Part shown: in pieces, positions 9,140 to 17,829 of the stretch
Layout: each line of letters begins with the position of its first letter
Numbering within the stretch: the stretch's first letter is position 1
DNA from: Saccharothrix syringae
Lineage (GTDB): Bacteria > Actinomycetota > Actinomycetes > Mycobacteriales > Pseudonocardiaceae
Assembly (NCBI RefSeq): GCF_009498035.1
Contig: NZ_CP034550.1
Coordinates: 4,588,001 to 4,652,000 of the forward strand
Reading direction: 5' to 3'
Length of the DNA stretch: 64,000 nt
Translations under genes and position numbers: made by a program
The notes under the pieces: generated by a model
Told to the model about the DNA's origin: nothing
Databases searched by the model: none
Seen by the model: only the letters and a program-made list of their open reading frames with translations

Positions 9140-9525
9140 CGCCCGACAAGCTCAGCGTGGTCATCTCCGACGACGACGCCCTGATCCGCGACGCACTGCG
9201 CGAGGTCCTGGACGCCGAACCGGACCTGGAGGTCGTCGGGGTCGCCGCCGACGCCGACGAGGCCATCGCCCTGACCAGGCGGTACGCGCCCGCGGTCGTG
9301 GTGCTCGACGTCCGCATGCCCGGCGGTGGCGGTGGCCGCGCGGCCCGCGAGATCAGCCGGTTGGCGCCGGGCACCGGCATCCTGGCGCTGTCCGCCCACG
9401 CCGACCAGGCCGCCGTGGAGGAGATCCTGCGCGCCGGGGTGGCCGAGTACGTGGTCAAGGGCGCGCCCAACCGTGACATAGTGGCTGCCGTCCGTCGGCT
9501 GGGCACTGGTAGAACGTCGGGGTGA
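9136..9525 (+). CDS. Stand-alone receiver-domain response regulator
   Basis: A 129-residue protein that is only a receiver domain: ISDDDAL (acidic pocket), VVVLDVRMP (phospho-acceptor Asp) and VVKGAP (conserved Lys). No output domain follows, so it must act by protein-protein contact. A run of five glycines follows the phosphorylation site, which is unusual for the loop and may make it flexible. GTG 9136 overlaps the stop of the PAS kinase gene, its likely kinase. It may pass the signal to the STAS protein encoded next. Confidence 0.9.
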   Translation: MTPDKLSVVISDDDALIRDALREVLDAEPDLEVVGVAADADEAIALTRRYAPAVVVLDVRMPGGGGGRAAREISRLAPGTGILALSAHADQAAVEEILRAGVAEYVVKGAPNRDIVAAVRRLGTGRTSG

Positions 9526-9551
9526 GACCGCAGCCCACCGCGGGAGCCGCC

Positions 9552-9914
9552 GTGATCGAGCAGTTCGAGCCAGTGCCGTTCGACCTGGAGGTGCGCGTCG
9601 CCCGGGTGGGCACCACGCACGTCGTCACCGTTTCGGGTGAATTAGACGTGGATACCGCGCCACCGGTCCGCAACGCCGTCGACCGCGCGCTGGACGAGCG
9701 GCCGCCGTCGCTGGTCCTGGACCTGACCGGGTTGGCGTTCTTCGGCTCGCCGGGCCTGTCGCTGCTGGTGTCGGCCCGCGAGCGGGCCGAGGAGGCCGGC
9801 GGGGAGTTCGCGGTCGTGGCCACCGGCCGCGCCGTGCTGCGCCCCCTGGAGGTCACCGGCGTCCTGGGCCTGCTCGACGTGCGGGCCAGCCTGGCCGACG
9901 CCCTCTCGGGGTGA
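9552..9914 (+). CDS. STAS-domain anti-sigma factor antagonist
   Basis: A ~120-residue protein with STAS-domain features: VSGELDVDTAPPV, VLDLTGLAFFGSPGLSLL (containing the serine normally phosphorylated by the partner ATPase) and LGLLDVR. In partner switching, the unphosphorylated form binds the HATPase and releases a sigma factor. GTG 9552 has GGGAG at a good distance; GTG 9522, overlapping the previous stop as GTGA, is the alternative and would add ten residues. It lies in the same run as a HATPase gene and the PAS kinase/receiver pair. Confidence 0.9.
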   Translation: MIEQFEPVPFDLEVRVARVGTTHVVTVSGELDVDTAPPVRNAVDRALDERPPSLVLDLTGLAFFGSPGLSLLVSARERAEEAGGEFAVVATGRAVLRPLEVTGVLGLLDVRASLADALSG

Positions 9915-10008
9915 CCCGGGGCCGTGTCGGCCGGATCACCCCCGTGAGGCGACGCACACGGGCCCGTTCGTCGTGCGGGTTCGTCGGTCCGCCTCGGACA
10001 CTGGAGGG

Positions 10009-11076
10009 GTGACCGCACAGCCGCCGCTGATCTCGCCCACCCGGATCTACCTGGAGCCCGCCGCGGCGGAGCTGCCGCGCGGCCGGGAGGTGCTGGACCG
10101 GTTCCCCGACGCCGAGCTGGTCGAGGTGGCGGGCCACTGGCAGATCCCGGAGCTGCACGGCGACGAGGCCAACGCCCGCCGCTGGGTGCGCATCAAGCGG
10201 GAGGCGCTGGTGCTGGGGGTGAAGAAGTCGCTCAGCGCCCGGCCCAACGGCCGGTCGGCGCACTTCATCGCCCCGTCCACGGCCAACGGGTGCGCGATGG
10301 CGTGCGCGTACTGCTACGTGCCGCGCCGCAAGGGCTACTCCAACCCGATCACGGTGTTCGCCAACATCGAGCAGATCACCGGCTACCTGGCCCGGCACGT
10401 GGCGCGGCAGGGGGCCATGGCGCAGCCCGACCAGGTCGACGACCGGGCGTGGGTCTACGACATCGGGGAGAACTCGGACTGCTCCGTCGACGCGCTGGTC
10501 AGCGACAACGTGCGCGACCTGGTGGAGCTGTTCCGCGGCCTGCCGACGGCCAAGGCGTCGTTCGCCACCAAGTACGTCAACCGGGACCTGCTGGACTGGG
10601 ACCCGCGAGGCCGGACCCGCGTGCGGTTCTCGCTGATGCCCGAGCGCACCGCCAAGCTGCTCGACATCCGCACCAGCCCGGTGGCCGAGCGGCTGGCCGC
10701 CCTGGACGACTTCCGCGCCGCGGGCTACGAGGTGCACGTCAACCTCAGCCCGGTGGTGGTGCACGACGGGTGGCTGGAGGACTGGCGGGAGCTGCTGGAG
10801 GCGCTGGGTGACGCGGCCTCGCCGGAGACCAGGGCGCAGCTGGCGGCGGAGGTGATCATGCTGACGCACAACCGGGCGCTGCACGAGGTGAACCTGCGCT
10901 GGCACCCGCGGGCGGAGGAACTGCTCTGGCGGCCGGGGCTCCAGGAGGTCAAGCGCAGCGAGGGCGGCGGGGTCAACGTCCGGTACCGGGCGGGGCTCAA
11001 GCGGGGGCTGCTCGACGAGCTGCTGGCGCTGATCGACCGGCACGCGCCTTACCTGCGGGTGCGCTACGCGTTCTGA
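10009..11076 (+). CDS. Radical SAM protein of the spore photoproduct lyase-like family
   Basis: A ~355-residue protein with a radical-SAM cluster motif CAMACAYCYV (CX3CX2C, three Cys ligating the 4Fe-4S cluster) near residue 95 and strong similarity in style to SplB/SplG-like proteins (GREVLDRFPDAE; KRSEGGGVNVRY). Spore photoproduct lyase repairs UV-induced thymine dimers in spores; actinobacterial relatives are less well characterised, so DNA repair is a family-based inference. GTG 10009 is used, but the GGAGG in front is only 1 nt away, so a leaderless start or GTG 9973 should be considered. No partner genes adjoin it. Confidence 0.85.
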   Translation: MTAQPPLISPTRIYLEPAAAELPRGREVLDRFPDAELVEVAGHWQIPELHGDEANARRWVRIKREALVLGVKKSLSARPNGRSAHFIAPSTANGCAMACAYCYVPRRKGYSNPITVFANIEQITGYLARHVARQGAMAQPDQVDDRAWVYDIGENSDCSVDALVSDNVRDLVELFRGLPTAKASFATKYVNRDLLDWDPRGRTRVRFSLMPERTAKLLDIRTSPVAERLAALDDFRAAGYEVHVNLSPVVVHDGWLEDWRELLEALGDAASPETRAQLAAEVIMLTHNRALHEVNLRWHPRAEELLWRPGLQEVKRSEGGGVNVRYRAGLKRGLLDELLALIDRHAPYLRVRYAF

Positions 11077-11156
11077 CCGACCGGCGGCTGGGTCTCGTGC
11101 AGCGGGGGTGAGGCTCGACGGGGAGGGGCATCCCTCCGTCAGGTGGGCAGGGTTGC

Positions 11157-11357
11157 ATGGCGGAACTCACGGACCGGTCGGGAGACGAGCACCGGGGGCA
11201 GCAGCGGATCGGTGAAGTCCACCAGCACCGGACGACCCGGTTCCGGCGCGCGGTGAAGCAGTTGGCCGCTGCCGCCGGGAAGTACCCGGAGATGGTTGAC
11301 GTGCGGGACCTGGTGCGGCGGATCGAGCGGACAACAGGAGCGATGACCTCCGCGTAG
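11157..11357 (+). CDS. Small hypothetical protein
   Basis: A 66-residue open frame, ATG 11157, ending at TAG 11355-11357. Third codon positions are mostly G or C, as in the surrounding real genes. The protein is basic and probably helical (TRFRRAVKQLAAAAGKYPEM; RDLVRRIERTTG). No family is recognised and no clear Shine-Dalgarno sequence precedes it. It could be a small regulator or an RNA/DNA-binding peptide, but the call rests on codon bias only. Confidence 0.45.
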   Translation: MAELTDRSGDEHRGQQRIGEVHQHRTTRFRRAVKQLAAAAGKYPEMVDVRDLVRRIERTTGAMTSA

Positions 11358-11855
11358 TCGGTCGGCCGCCCGTGCGAGCCACCAGCCGGTCCACGTCGCG
11401 TCGCCGCAACGCGACCGCGCGGTCCGGTTTGGGCGAGCAGCGGGTGGGACGTGCCCATCAGTCCTCATCGGAATCGCGGCACTCGGCCGGGTCGGCGCAG
11501 AGCGAGGCGCGGGAGGTGCCGGCCGGGCGGCGACCCTCGGTGCCGCGCCGCGCAGGGGCAGCCGAGGACTTGACCACCCGGCCGGACGGGGTGCGGGTCG
11601 GGTGGTTCAGCCCGCCCTCGGCCGGCACCCGAGGGCCGATCCCGCCCATCGCGCCACCGACCCGCCGGCTGGTCGGGTTGCCGGGCACCACGGCCTTCAA
11701 CGCGGTGGGGATCGCGTCCGCTGCCATGGCGCCAAGCCCGGACGGGTGTCCGGAACGTGGACGAACAGCCCGAACCCCGGGCGAAGCGACCGCGGTGGTT
11801 TCGCCGGCAGCGGAACCCCTGCCCCGGGCCGCCGCGCAGGGGCCAGGATGGCGCC
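11358..11855. other. ~500-bp stretch without a convincing gene
   Basis: Open frames here on both strands are rich in Arg, Pro and Ser and look like shadows of GC-rich DNA. It presumably holds the promoter of the PopR/ClgR-like gene. No dyad or repeat stood out. Confidence 0.5.
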
Positions 11856-12233
11856 ATGGCGGACATCCTCCCCTTCGACCGCGAGCGCACCCGTGAGCGC
11901 AGCCGGGAACGCGCCGCAGAGCGCACCCGCGCGCCGGAACCCCTGTGGCGCGAGGTGCTGGGCCGGAGCCTGCGGGCGGCCAGGGAGGAGCGGGGCAGCC
12001 GCCTCGTCGACGTCGCGGAGCGGGCGGGCATCTCGCCCCAGTACCTGTCGGAGATCGAGCGCGGCCGCAAGGAGCCCTCCAGCGAGATGATCGCCGCGGT
12101 CACCGGGGCGCTCGGCGTCGACCTGGCCGACCTGCTCGTCGACCTGGCGCACCACGTCCGGCGGACCCGGGGCGCGGGCACGGGTCCCGCGGTCGACCGC
12201 CGCCCCTCGGGACCCGTGCTCCTGGCCGCCTGA
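11856..12233 (+). CDS. Cro/CI-type HTH regulator of the ClgR/PopR family
   Basis: A 125-residue protein. After a charged N-terminus comes a helix-turn-helix (LGRSLRAAREERG, DVAERAGISPQYLSEIERG, then RKEPSSEMI) that closely follows the ClgR/PopR pattern YLSEVERGxKExSSE. In Streptomyces, ClgR activates clpP1P2 and PopR activates clpP3P4, and both are destroyed by ClpP through two C-terminal alanines. This protein ends in LLAA, matching that degron. The two clpP genes are convergent and start 4 bp from its stop codon. ATG 11856 was chosen to match family length. Confidence 0.87.
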   Translation: MADILPFDRERTRERSRERAAERTRAPEPLWREVLGRSLRAAREERGSRLVDVAERAGISPQYLSEIERGRKEPSSEMIAAVTGALGVDLADLLVDLAHHVRRTRGAGTGPAVDRRPSGPVLLAA

Positions 12234-12237
12234 GCCC

Positions 12238-12828
12238 TCAGGCCCGGCGGTCCAGGACGTGGTCCGCGAGGCCGTAGGCGACGGCGCCCGCCGCGTCGAA
12301 CACGCGGTCCCGGTCGGTGTCGTGCCGGAGCTGCCCGACGTCGCGGCCGGTGTGCCGGGACAGCACCTCCTCCAGCTGGGTGCGCACCCGCACGACCTCG
12401 TCGGCCTGCAGGATCAGGTCGGGGATGGTGCCGCGGCCCCGCGCCGCCGGCTGGTGCAGCACCACCCTGGTGTGCGGCAGCACGAAGCGGTGCCCGGCCT
12501 CGCCCGCGGCCAGCAGCACCGCGCCCGCCGCCACCGCCTGGCCCACGCACGTCGTCGTCACCGGCGCCTTGATGTAGCGCATGGTGTCGTAGAGCGCGAG
12601 CATCGCGGACGGGTCGCCGCCCTCGCTGTTGATGTAGAGGTTGATCTCCCGGTCCGGGTTGTCCGCCTCCAGGTGCAGCAGCTGGGCGATCAGCGCGTTG
12701 GCCACGCCGGAGTCGATCGCGGTGCCGAGGTAGACGATCCGCTCCGACAGCAGGTGCGAGTAGACGTCCATGATCCGCTCGCCGCCCACGCCGCGGGTGA
12801 TCACGTTGGGGATGGTGTAGGTGCTCAT
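12238..12828 (-). CDS. clpP: ClpP-family subunit with catalytic Ser replaced by Ala
   Basis: A 196-residue ClpP-fold protein. The His (LHQP, residue ~125) and Asp (RD, residue ~174) of the triad are in place, but the nucleophile elbow reads GQAVAAGA where active ClpP has GQAASMGA, so the Ser position (residue ~100) is Ala. The substrate loop is SEGGD instead of the common SPGG. It is likely a non-cleaving partner in a mixed barrel, comparable in idea to ClpR of cyanobacteria. ATG 12828 overlaps the TGA of the upstream clpP, so the two are made together. Confidence 0.9.
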   Translation of the reverse strand: MSTYTIPNVITRGVGGERIMDVYSHLLSERIVYLGTAIDSGVANALIAQLLHLEADNPDREINLYINSEGGDPSAMLALYDTMRYIKAPVTTTCVGQAVAAGAVLLAAGEAGHRFVLPHTRVVLHQPAARGRGTIPDLILQADEVVRVRTQLEEVLSRHTGRDVGQLRHDTDRDRVFDAAGAVAYGLADHVLDRRA

Positions 12829-13451
12829 ACGCGCGCCCCCCGCGCCGAGCCCAGGCCCAGGTCGTACGTGCGCACCGGCACGATCTGGTCGAGGCGCTGC
12901 ACGACGTGGTCGATGAAGCCGTACTCGCGGGCCTCCTCGGCGGTGAACCAGCGGTCGTGCAGGGAGTCGGCGAAGATCCGCTCGACCGGCTGGCCGGTGT
13001 CCTGCGCGATGAGCCCCAGCACGGTGTCGCGGGTGTGCCGCAGGTCGTCGGCCTGCACCTCCACCTCGACCGCCGACCCGCCGATGCCCGCCGAGCCCTG
13101 GTGCATCAGGACGCGGGCGTGGGGGAGGGCGAAGCGCTTGCCCCGCGTGCCCGCGGACAGCAGGAACTGCCCCGCGCTGCACGCCAGGCCCAGCGCGAGC
13201 GTGGCCACGTCGCACGGCACCAGCCGCATCGCGTCGCGGATGGCCAGCATCGCGGGCACCGAGCCGCCCGGCGAGTGGATCCACAGCGCGATGTCCCGGC
13301 CGGGGTCGTCGGCGGCCAGGGAGAGCAGCTGGGTGGCCAGCACCGTGCCGTTGTCGTCGTCGAGCGGCCCGTCGAGGACCAGCACCCGCCGGCCGAGGAA
13401 CCGCTCCCGGATGCGGTGGTCGAACAGCGGCTGTTTCGGGTTGTCGTCCAT
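12825..13451 (-). CDS. clpP: ClpP-family serine protease subunit, catalytically complete
   Basis: A 208-residue ClpP with an intact triad: Ser ~92 in GLACSAGQ, His ~117 in LMHQG, Asp ~166 in HDRWFT. The SPGGS loop is normal. It is first in a two-gene operon with the degenerate ClpP downstream (ATGA overlap), as in the clpP1P2 and clpP3P4 pairs of Streptomyces. Proximity to the PopR-like gene suggests that this is the PopR-controlled, non-housekeeping pair. The unfolding ATPase (ClpX or ClpC) would be encoded elsewhere. Confidence 0.93.
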   Translation of the reverse strand: MDDNPKQPLFDHRIRERFLGRRVLVLDGPLDDDNGTVLATQLLSLAADDPGRDIALWIHSPGGSVPAMLAIRDAMRLVPCDVATLALGLACSAGQFLLSAGTRGKRFALPHARVLMHQGSAGIGGSAVEVEVQADDLRHTRDTVLGLIAQDTGQPVERIFADSLHDRWFTAEEAREYGFIDHVVQRLDQIVPVRTYDLGLGSARGARV

Positions 13452-13499
13452 GCCCGCAACGATGCCGACCGCGCGGCGCCGCGCACGGGTCCCGCTGCT

Positions 13500-13618
13500 G
13501 TGGGCGGATCAGCCGACGGCGGACGGATCGGCGGACGGCAGGCGGATCGGCGGACGGCGGGCGGCGGGCGGCGGACGGATCAGCCAGCGGCGGGCGGATC
13601 GGCCGGTAGCGGGCGGGG
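13500..13618. repeat. Degenerate short tandem repeats (GGCGGACGGATC-like)
   Basis: Between the clpP operon and the DUF664 gene the DNA is made of imperfect repeats of GGCGGAC, GGCGGGC and GGATCGGC units. On one strand it is purine-rich. It lies directly upstream of clpP and may carry or disturb its promoter. Confidence 0.7.
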
Positions 13619-14161
13619 TCAGAGCCCGACCGCGCCGTCGATGCGCTCCCGCAGCAGGTCGGCGTGCCCGTTGTGCCGCGCGTACTCCTCGACCAGGTGG
13701 ACCAGCACCCAGCGCAGCGACACCTTGCCGCGCCACTCGTCCTCGCCCGTCACGCCCAGGTCGGTCGCGCGGGCCGCGAACCCCTCGGCGAACGCCACCT
13801 CCTCCCGCCACGCCGCCCACGCCTCGTCGACGCCCGCGGGCGTCGCGCCGTCGAAGTCGCCGTCCGGGTCGCTCGCCGAGGAGAACCGCGGCGGCGCGTC
13901 CCGCCCGGCCAGCACCCGCCGGAACCAGCGGCGCTCCACGTCGGCCAGGTGCCGCACCAGCCCCAGCAGCGACAGCGCGGACGGCTCGGCCGACCGCCGG
14001 GCCATGGCCTCGGCGCCCAGGCCCGAGCACTTGATCTCCAGCGTGGCCCGCTGCACGGCCAGCGAGTCGACCAGCAGCGCCCGCTCGTCGCCCGTGGCGC
14101 TGCGGCCGAGCCGGGGGTCCTGCTCCTCGGGGACGAAGAACTCCGCTCTCCTGCGCGTCAT
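13619..14161 (-). CDS. DinB-like protein of the DUF664 family
   Basis: A 180-residue, mostly helical protein with the DUF664 pattern [13 protein letters not shown] and, near the C-terminus, [22 protein letters not shown] (quoted in two parts: [12 protein letters not shown] and [10 protein letters not shown]). The conserved histidines probably bind a divalent metal. Relatives include mycothiol- or bacillithiol-dependent transferases, so a thiol-transfer or detoxification role is possible but unproven. ATG 14161. It is separated by 10 bp from the hybrid kinase gene upstream and probably shares its transcript. Confidence 0.85.
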   Translation of the reverse strand: MTRRRAEFFVPEEQDPRLGRSATGDERALLVDSLAVQRATLEIKCSGLGAEAMARRSAEPSALSLLGLVRHLADVERRWFRRVLAGRDAPPRFSSASDPDGDFDGATPAGVDEAWAAWREEVAFAEGFAARATDLGVTGEDEWRGKVSLRWVLVHLVEEYARHNGHADLLRERIDGAVGL

Positions 14162-14171
14162 ACCGCCATCA

Positions 14172-17126
14172 TCACAGCAGTTCCGGGTCCTCCCCGGTCT
14201 CCACCAGCAACCGGGCCAGCTCCCGCAGCTTGGTGTTGCGCCGCTGCGAGGCGGTGACCAGCCGGTCGAACGCGACCTGGTCGGTCAGCCGGTGCCGCTC
14301 GATCATGATGCCCACGGCCTGCCCGATGACCTGGTGGCTGCGCACGGCCTGGCGCAACTGCTGCTCGGTGTCGGCGTGCCGGGCCGCGCGGCGCGCCCGG
14401 TCCAGCGCGGTGGCCAGGTTGGCGGCCAGCACGTCGGCGAGGATGCGCTCGTCGGCGCCGACCGCGCGCGGCCGGGGGAAGTGCACCCAGAACCGCCGGT
14501 CGCCCGCTTCGAGCAGCAGGCCGGGCACGGGGGCGCGGTGCGCCTCGGCGGGCACCGCGATGTCGGGGCCCAGCGGCACCACCTCGCCGTCGAACACCTC
14601 GCCGAAACCGGCGGTCGCGGCGTCGAGCAGCGCCACCGGGTCCAGCAGCGAGGTGAACCGGGTGGCCAGCTCCACCGCGGTCGCCCGCCGGGCGCGGGCG
14701 CCGTGGTCGCGGGTGACGTCGCGGACCGTGCCGACCACCAGCTCCCGGTGCCCGCACCGGTCCGCCACCACGCTGGTGGACACCTCCACCCGCACCGCGC
14801 CGCCGTCCCGCCGGCGGAACTCCAGCTCGTCGGTCGGCCGCGCGGGTTCCCGGCCGTCGGGCAGCCACGGCAGCGGCGGGGCGTACGGGGCGTCGGCCGG
14901 GCCCCAGCCGGTGATCCGCTCGAACGCGTCGTTGACCTCCAGCACCGTCCCGAACGCGTCGGCGACGAACACCCCGTCGTGCAGGGCGCGGACCACGGCG
15001 GCCCGCCACGCGGCGTCACGGGTGCGCTCGCCCGCGCGGACCAGGTTCGCCCGCAGCCGGGCCACCAGGTCCACCGAGGAGAACGGCTTGACCAGGTAGT
15101 CGTCGGCACCCGCGGCGAAGCCCCCGGCGGCGGCCTCCTCGCCCGCGCGGGCCGACAGCAGGACCACCGGCAGGTGCCGCGTCCCCGGGTTCGCGCGCAG
15201 CTCGCGCAGCAGGCCGAAGCCGTCCAGGCGCGGCATCATCACGTCGGCCAGGACCAGGTCCGGCGGCCGGCGGCGGACCCGCGCCAGCGCGTCCTCGCCG
15301 TCGCCGGACAGCTCGACGGAGAAGTGCCCGGCGAGCAGGTCCCGCAGGTAGCGGCGCAGGTCGGCGTTGTCCTCGGCGACCAGCAGCCGCGGCAGGTCGC
15401 CGTCGACCTCCTCGAACGGGGTGTTGGTCCAGGTCGCCGCCTCCTGGAGGTAGGGGGCGACCGCGTCGGCCGCCGGGGTGGCGTGCCCCGCCGCCGGGGC
15501 GCCCTCGCCGTAGGGCAGCAGCGCGGTGAACACCGAACCGCGGCCGGGTGCGGACTCCACCTCGATCGAGCCGCCCAGCAGGTGCAGCAGCTCCCGGACC
15601 ATGGCCAGGCCGATGCCGCTGCCCTCGTGCGAGCGGCCCTCGGTGCCGCGCACCCGGTGGAACCGCTCGAACAGCCGGGGCAGCTCGTCGGCCGGGATGC
15701 CCACCCCGGTGTCGGCGACGGTCAGCCGCACCCGGTCGCCCGCGTCGCGCAGCGCCAGCCGCACCTCGCCCGCCGGCGTGTACTTCACCGCGTTGGACAG
15801 CAGGTTGAGCACCACCCGGTCCCACATGTCCCGGTCCACGTGCACCGGGCGCGGCAGGTCCGGGCAGTCCGCGGTGAACGCCAGGCCGGCGCGCTCGGCG
15901 GCGGGCGCGAAGTTGACCACCAGGTCGCGGGTCACCGCGGCCAGGTCGACCGCCACCCGCTCGGGCCGCAGCCTGCCGCCCTCGATGCGGGCGAAGTCGA
16001 GCATCCCGTCGACCAGGCGGCGCAGCCGCTCGGCGTTGCGCCCGGCCACCTCCAGCCGGGCGCGCTGCGCGTCGGGCAGGGGGTGGTCCCGGTCGGCCAG
16101 CGCGTCCTGCACGGGACCGGTGATCAGGGTCAGCGGGGTGCGCAGCTCGTGGTTGACGTTGGAGAAGAACACGGTCTTGGCGGCGTCCAGCTCGGCCAGG
16201 GCCCGGGCGCGCTCGCGCTGCGCCGCGTAGGCCCGCGCGCCGCCGACCGCCGTGCCCACGTGCCCGGCGATCAGGTCCACGAACGAGCGGTAGTCGGCGT
16301 CGAACGGCCGCCGCTCGTTGACCCCCACCACCAGCACCGCGCAGGCACCCGCCGAACCGGGCTCGACCACCGGGGTCGCGCGCACCGCGCCCCGCGCGGC
16401 GGCCCGCCCGGTGGCGGCGACCTCGGCGACCAGGTCCGCCACGTCCGGCGCGGCGCCCGTGGCCGCCACCCGGCGCGGGCCGGCGCCGTCGAGGAGGTGG
16501 ATCTCGGCGAACCGGACGTCCTCGGCGTGCCGGGCGAGCACCGCCGCGGCCCGCGCGCACGCCTGGTCCACGTCGGTGCTGTCGACCAGCCCGGCGGCCA
16601 GCTCGCCCAGCGCGGCCAGGCGGCGGGTGCCGACGACCTCCTGGGTGGTCTCGGTGACGGCGCAGAACACGCCCGCGACGCCGGTCCCGTCCCCGATGGG
16701 GCTGTAGGAGAAGGTGAAGTAGCACTCCTCCAGGAACCCGTTGCGGTCCAGCAGCAGGAGCTGGTCCTCGGACCAGGTGGCGCCGCCGCCGGCCAGCACC
16801 CCGTCCAGCATGGGCCCGATGAGCGGCCAGATCTCCGGCCACACCCGCTTCCCGGGCGAGCCCATCGCCGCCGGGTGCTTGGAGGTGCCGAGCACCGGGC
16901 GGTAGGCGTCGTTGTAGATCATGACCAGCTCCGGGCCCCACCAGAGCAGGATGGGGAACCGGGAGGACAGGCACAGGCCGACGGCCGTGCGCAGGTCCCG
17001 CGGCCACCCGGCCATCGGTCCGAGGGGCGTCGCGGACCAGTCGAGGTCGCGCACCAGCCGTCCCGCCTCGCCACCCGCGGCCAGGACGTCCCGGGCCCAG
17101 TCGGGTGCACTGCCGCCTGCCGTCAC
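14172..17126 (-). CDS. Hybrid sensor kinase: PAS-GAF-HisKA-HATPase-REC-PAS-ANTAR
   Basis: A 984-residue cytoplasmic protein. Order: PAS-like sensor (residues ~30-160), GAF (~165-300), HisKA with NHELRTPL (His ~326), ATPase with NLLSNAVKYT and DTGVGIP, receiver with LVLADVMMP (Asp ~628), a second PAS (~720-830), and a C-terminal ANTAR domain (VIGQAVGIMIERHRL, then QRRNTKLRELA). ANTAR domains bind paired RNA stem-loops to prevent transcription termination, so this single protein appears to link sensing and phosphotransfer to RNA-based control. GTG 17126 has GGGAGG six bases upstream. Having kinase and ANTAR in one chain is uncommon. Confidence 0.9.
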   Translation of the reverse strand: MTAGGSAPDWARDVLAAGGEAGRLVRDLDWSATPLGPMAGWPRDLRTAVGLCLSSRFPILLWWGPELVMIYNDAYRPVLGTSKHPAAMGSPGKRVWPEIWPLIGPMLDGVLAGGGATWSEDQLLLLDRNGFLEECYFTFSYSPIGDGTGVAGVFCAVTETTQEVVGTRRLAALGELAAGLVDSTDVDQACARAAAVLARHAEDVRFAEIHLLDGAGPRRVAATGAAPDVADLVAEVAATGRAAARGAVRATPVVEPGSAGACAVLVVGVNERRPFDADYRSFVDLIAGHVGTAVGGARAYAAQRERARALAELDAAKTVFFSNVNHELRTPLTLITGPVQDALADRDHPLPDAQRARLEVAGRNAERLRRLVDGMLDFARIEGGRLRPERVAVDLAAVTRDLVVNFAPAAERAGLAFTADCPDLPRPVHVDRDMWDRVVLNLLSNAVKYTPAGEVRLALRDAGDRVRLTVADTGVGIPADELPRLFERFHRVRGTEGRSHEGSGIGLAMVRELLHLLGGSIEVESAPGRGSVFTALLPYGEGAPAAGHATPAADAVAPYLQEAATWTNTPFEEVDGDLPRLLVAEDNADLRRYLRDLLAGHFSVELSGDGEDALARVRRRPPDLVLADVMMPRLDGFGLLRELRANPGTRHLPVVLLSARAGEEAAAGGFAAGADDYLVKPFSSVDLVARLRANLVRAGERTRDAAWRAAVVRALHDGVFVADAFGTVLEVNDAFERITGWGPADAPYAPPLPWLPDGREPARPTDELEFRRRDGGAVRVEVSTSVVADRCGHRELVVGTVRDVTRDHGARARRATAVELATRFTSLLDPVALLDAATAGFGEVFDGEVVPLGPDIAVPAEAHRAPVPGLLLEAGDRRFWVHFPRPRAVGADERILADVLAANLATALDRARRAARHADTEQQLRQAVRSHQVIGQAVGIMIERHRLTDQVAFDRLVTASQRRNTKLRELARLLVETGEDPELL

Positions 17127-17210
17127 CGCGGCCTCCCTACGCCGATCTCCGCAGCGACGGAAAAGTCTATAGCAAGTGCCCGCGGCCCGGCAAGCGGCCA
17201 CCGCCCGCGG

Positions 17211-17651
17211 TCACCGGGTGCCGCGGCCGATCCGGACCGTCGGGGTGAGCGGGCGCAGCAGGTCCAGCACGGAGGAGAGCCGGGGGAGCGCGCCACCGGG
17301 CCGGCGGACCCACCGCACCGGGCCGTCGGCCGTCACGCTCGGCGGCAGCGGCAGGTAGCGGCCCCCGGTGACCAACCGCGCGTACGGCGGCAGCACGGGC
17401 GCGTGCACGCCGATCACGTCGACCAGGAAGGCCCACAGGACCGGGGTGAGCGCCAGGGCGGGCAGCTCGACGGGCACCTGCGCGGCGAGCCGGGCGTCCA
17501 CCACCAGGCCGGCGATGCCCCGCCCGGTGGGCAGGTGCACGTTGCCGTCGGCCAGGACCAGTGGCCACCGCCTGCCGATGGCCAGGTCCTCCACGGTGGC
17601 GTGCAGCTCGTTGGCGTAGCGGGTGGCGGTGCAGGCCGCGGTGTCCTCCAT
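17211..17651 (-). CDS. Hypothetical protein
   Basis: A 146-residue protein that I do not recognise. ATG 17651 is preceded by GGGGGAG. It is hydrophobic in the middle (LPALALTPVLWAFLVDVIG), without a clear membrane helix or signal peptide, and ends in a basic tail. It sits between the extensin-like gene and the hybrid kinase on the same strand. No catalytic motif was seen. Confidence 0.65.
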   Translation of the reverse strand: MEDTAACTATRYANELHATVEDLAIGRRWPLVLADGNVHLPTGRGIAGLVVDARLAAQVPVELPALALTPVLWAFLVDVIGVHAPVLPPYARLVTGGRYLPLPPSVTADGPVRWVRRPGGALPRLSSVLDLLRPLTPTVRIGRGTR

Positions 17652-17784
17652 TGCTCCCCCTTCGACAGGTGCGCTCGAACGGGGTTCGCGGGCGGGGCGG
17701 TCGCGGTTCGCCGTCGGGGTGGATGGGGCCGACGGGGTGAGCGGTGCCGGGGCCACCGGTTGGCGTGCCGTGCCCGGAACGGCC

Positions 17785-17818
17785 GGTGGCCCGGGGCCGC
17801 GCGCGACCCCGGGCCACC
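17785..17818 (-). terminator. Strong hairpin terminator after the cell-wall protein gene
   Basis: A perfect 12-bp stem (GGTGGCCCGGGG / CCCCGGGCCACC) with a 10-nt loop lies 11 bp after the stop of the extensin-like gene. No U-tract follows, as is usual in actinobacteria. Confidence 0.7.
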
Positions 17819-17829
17819 GCTCGCCGGTG

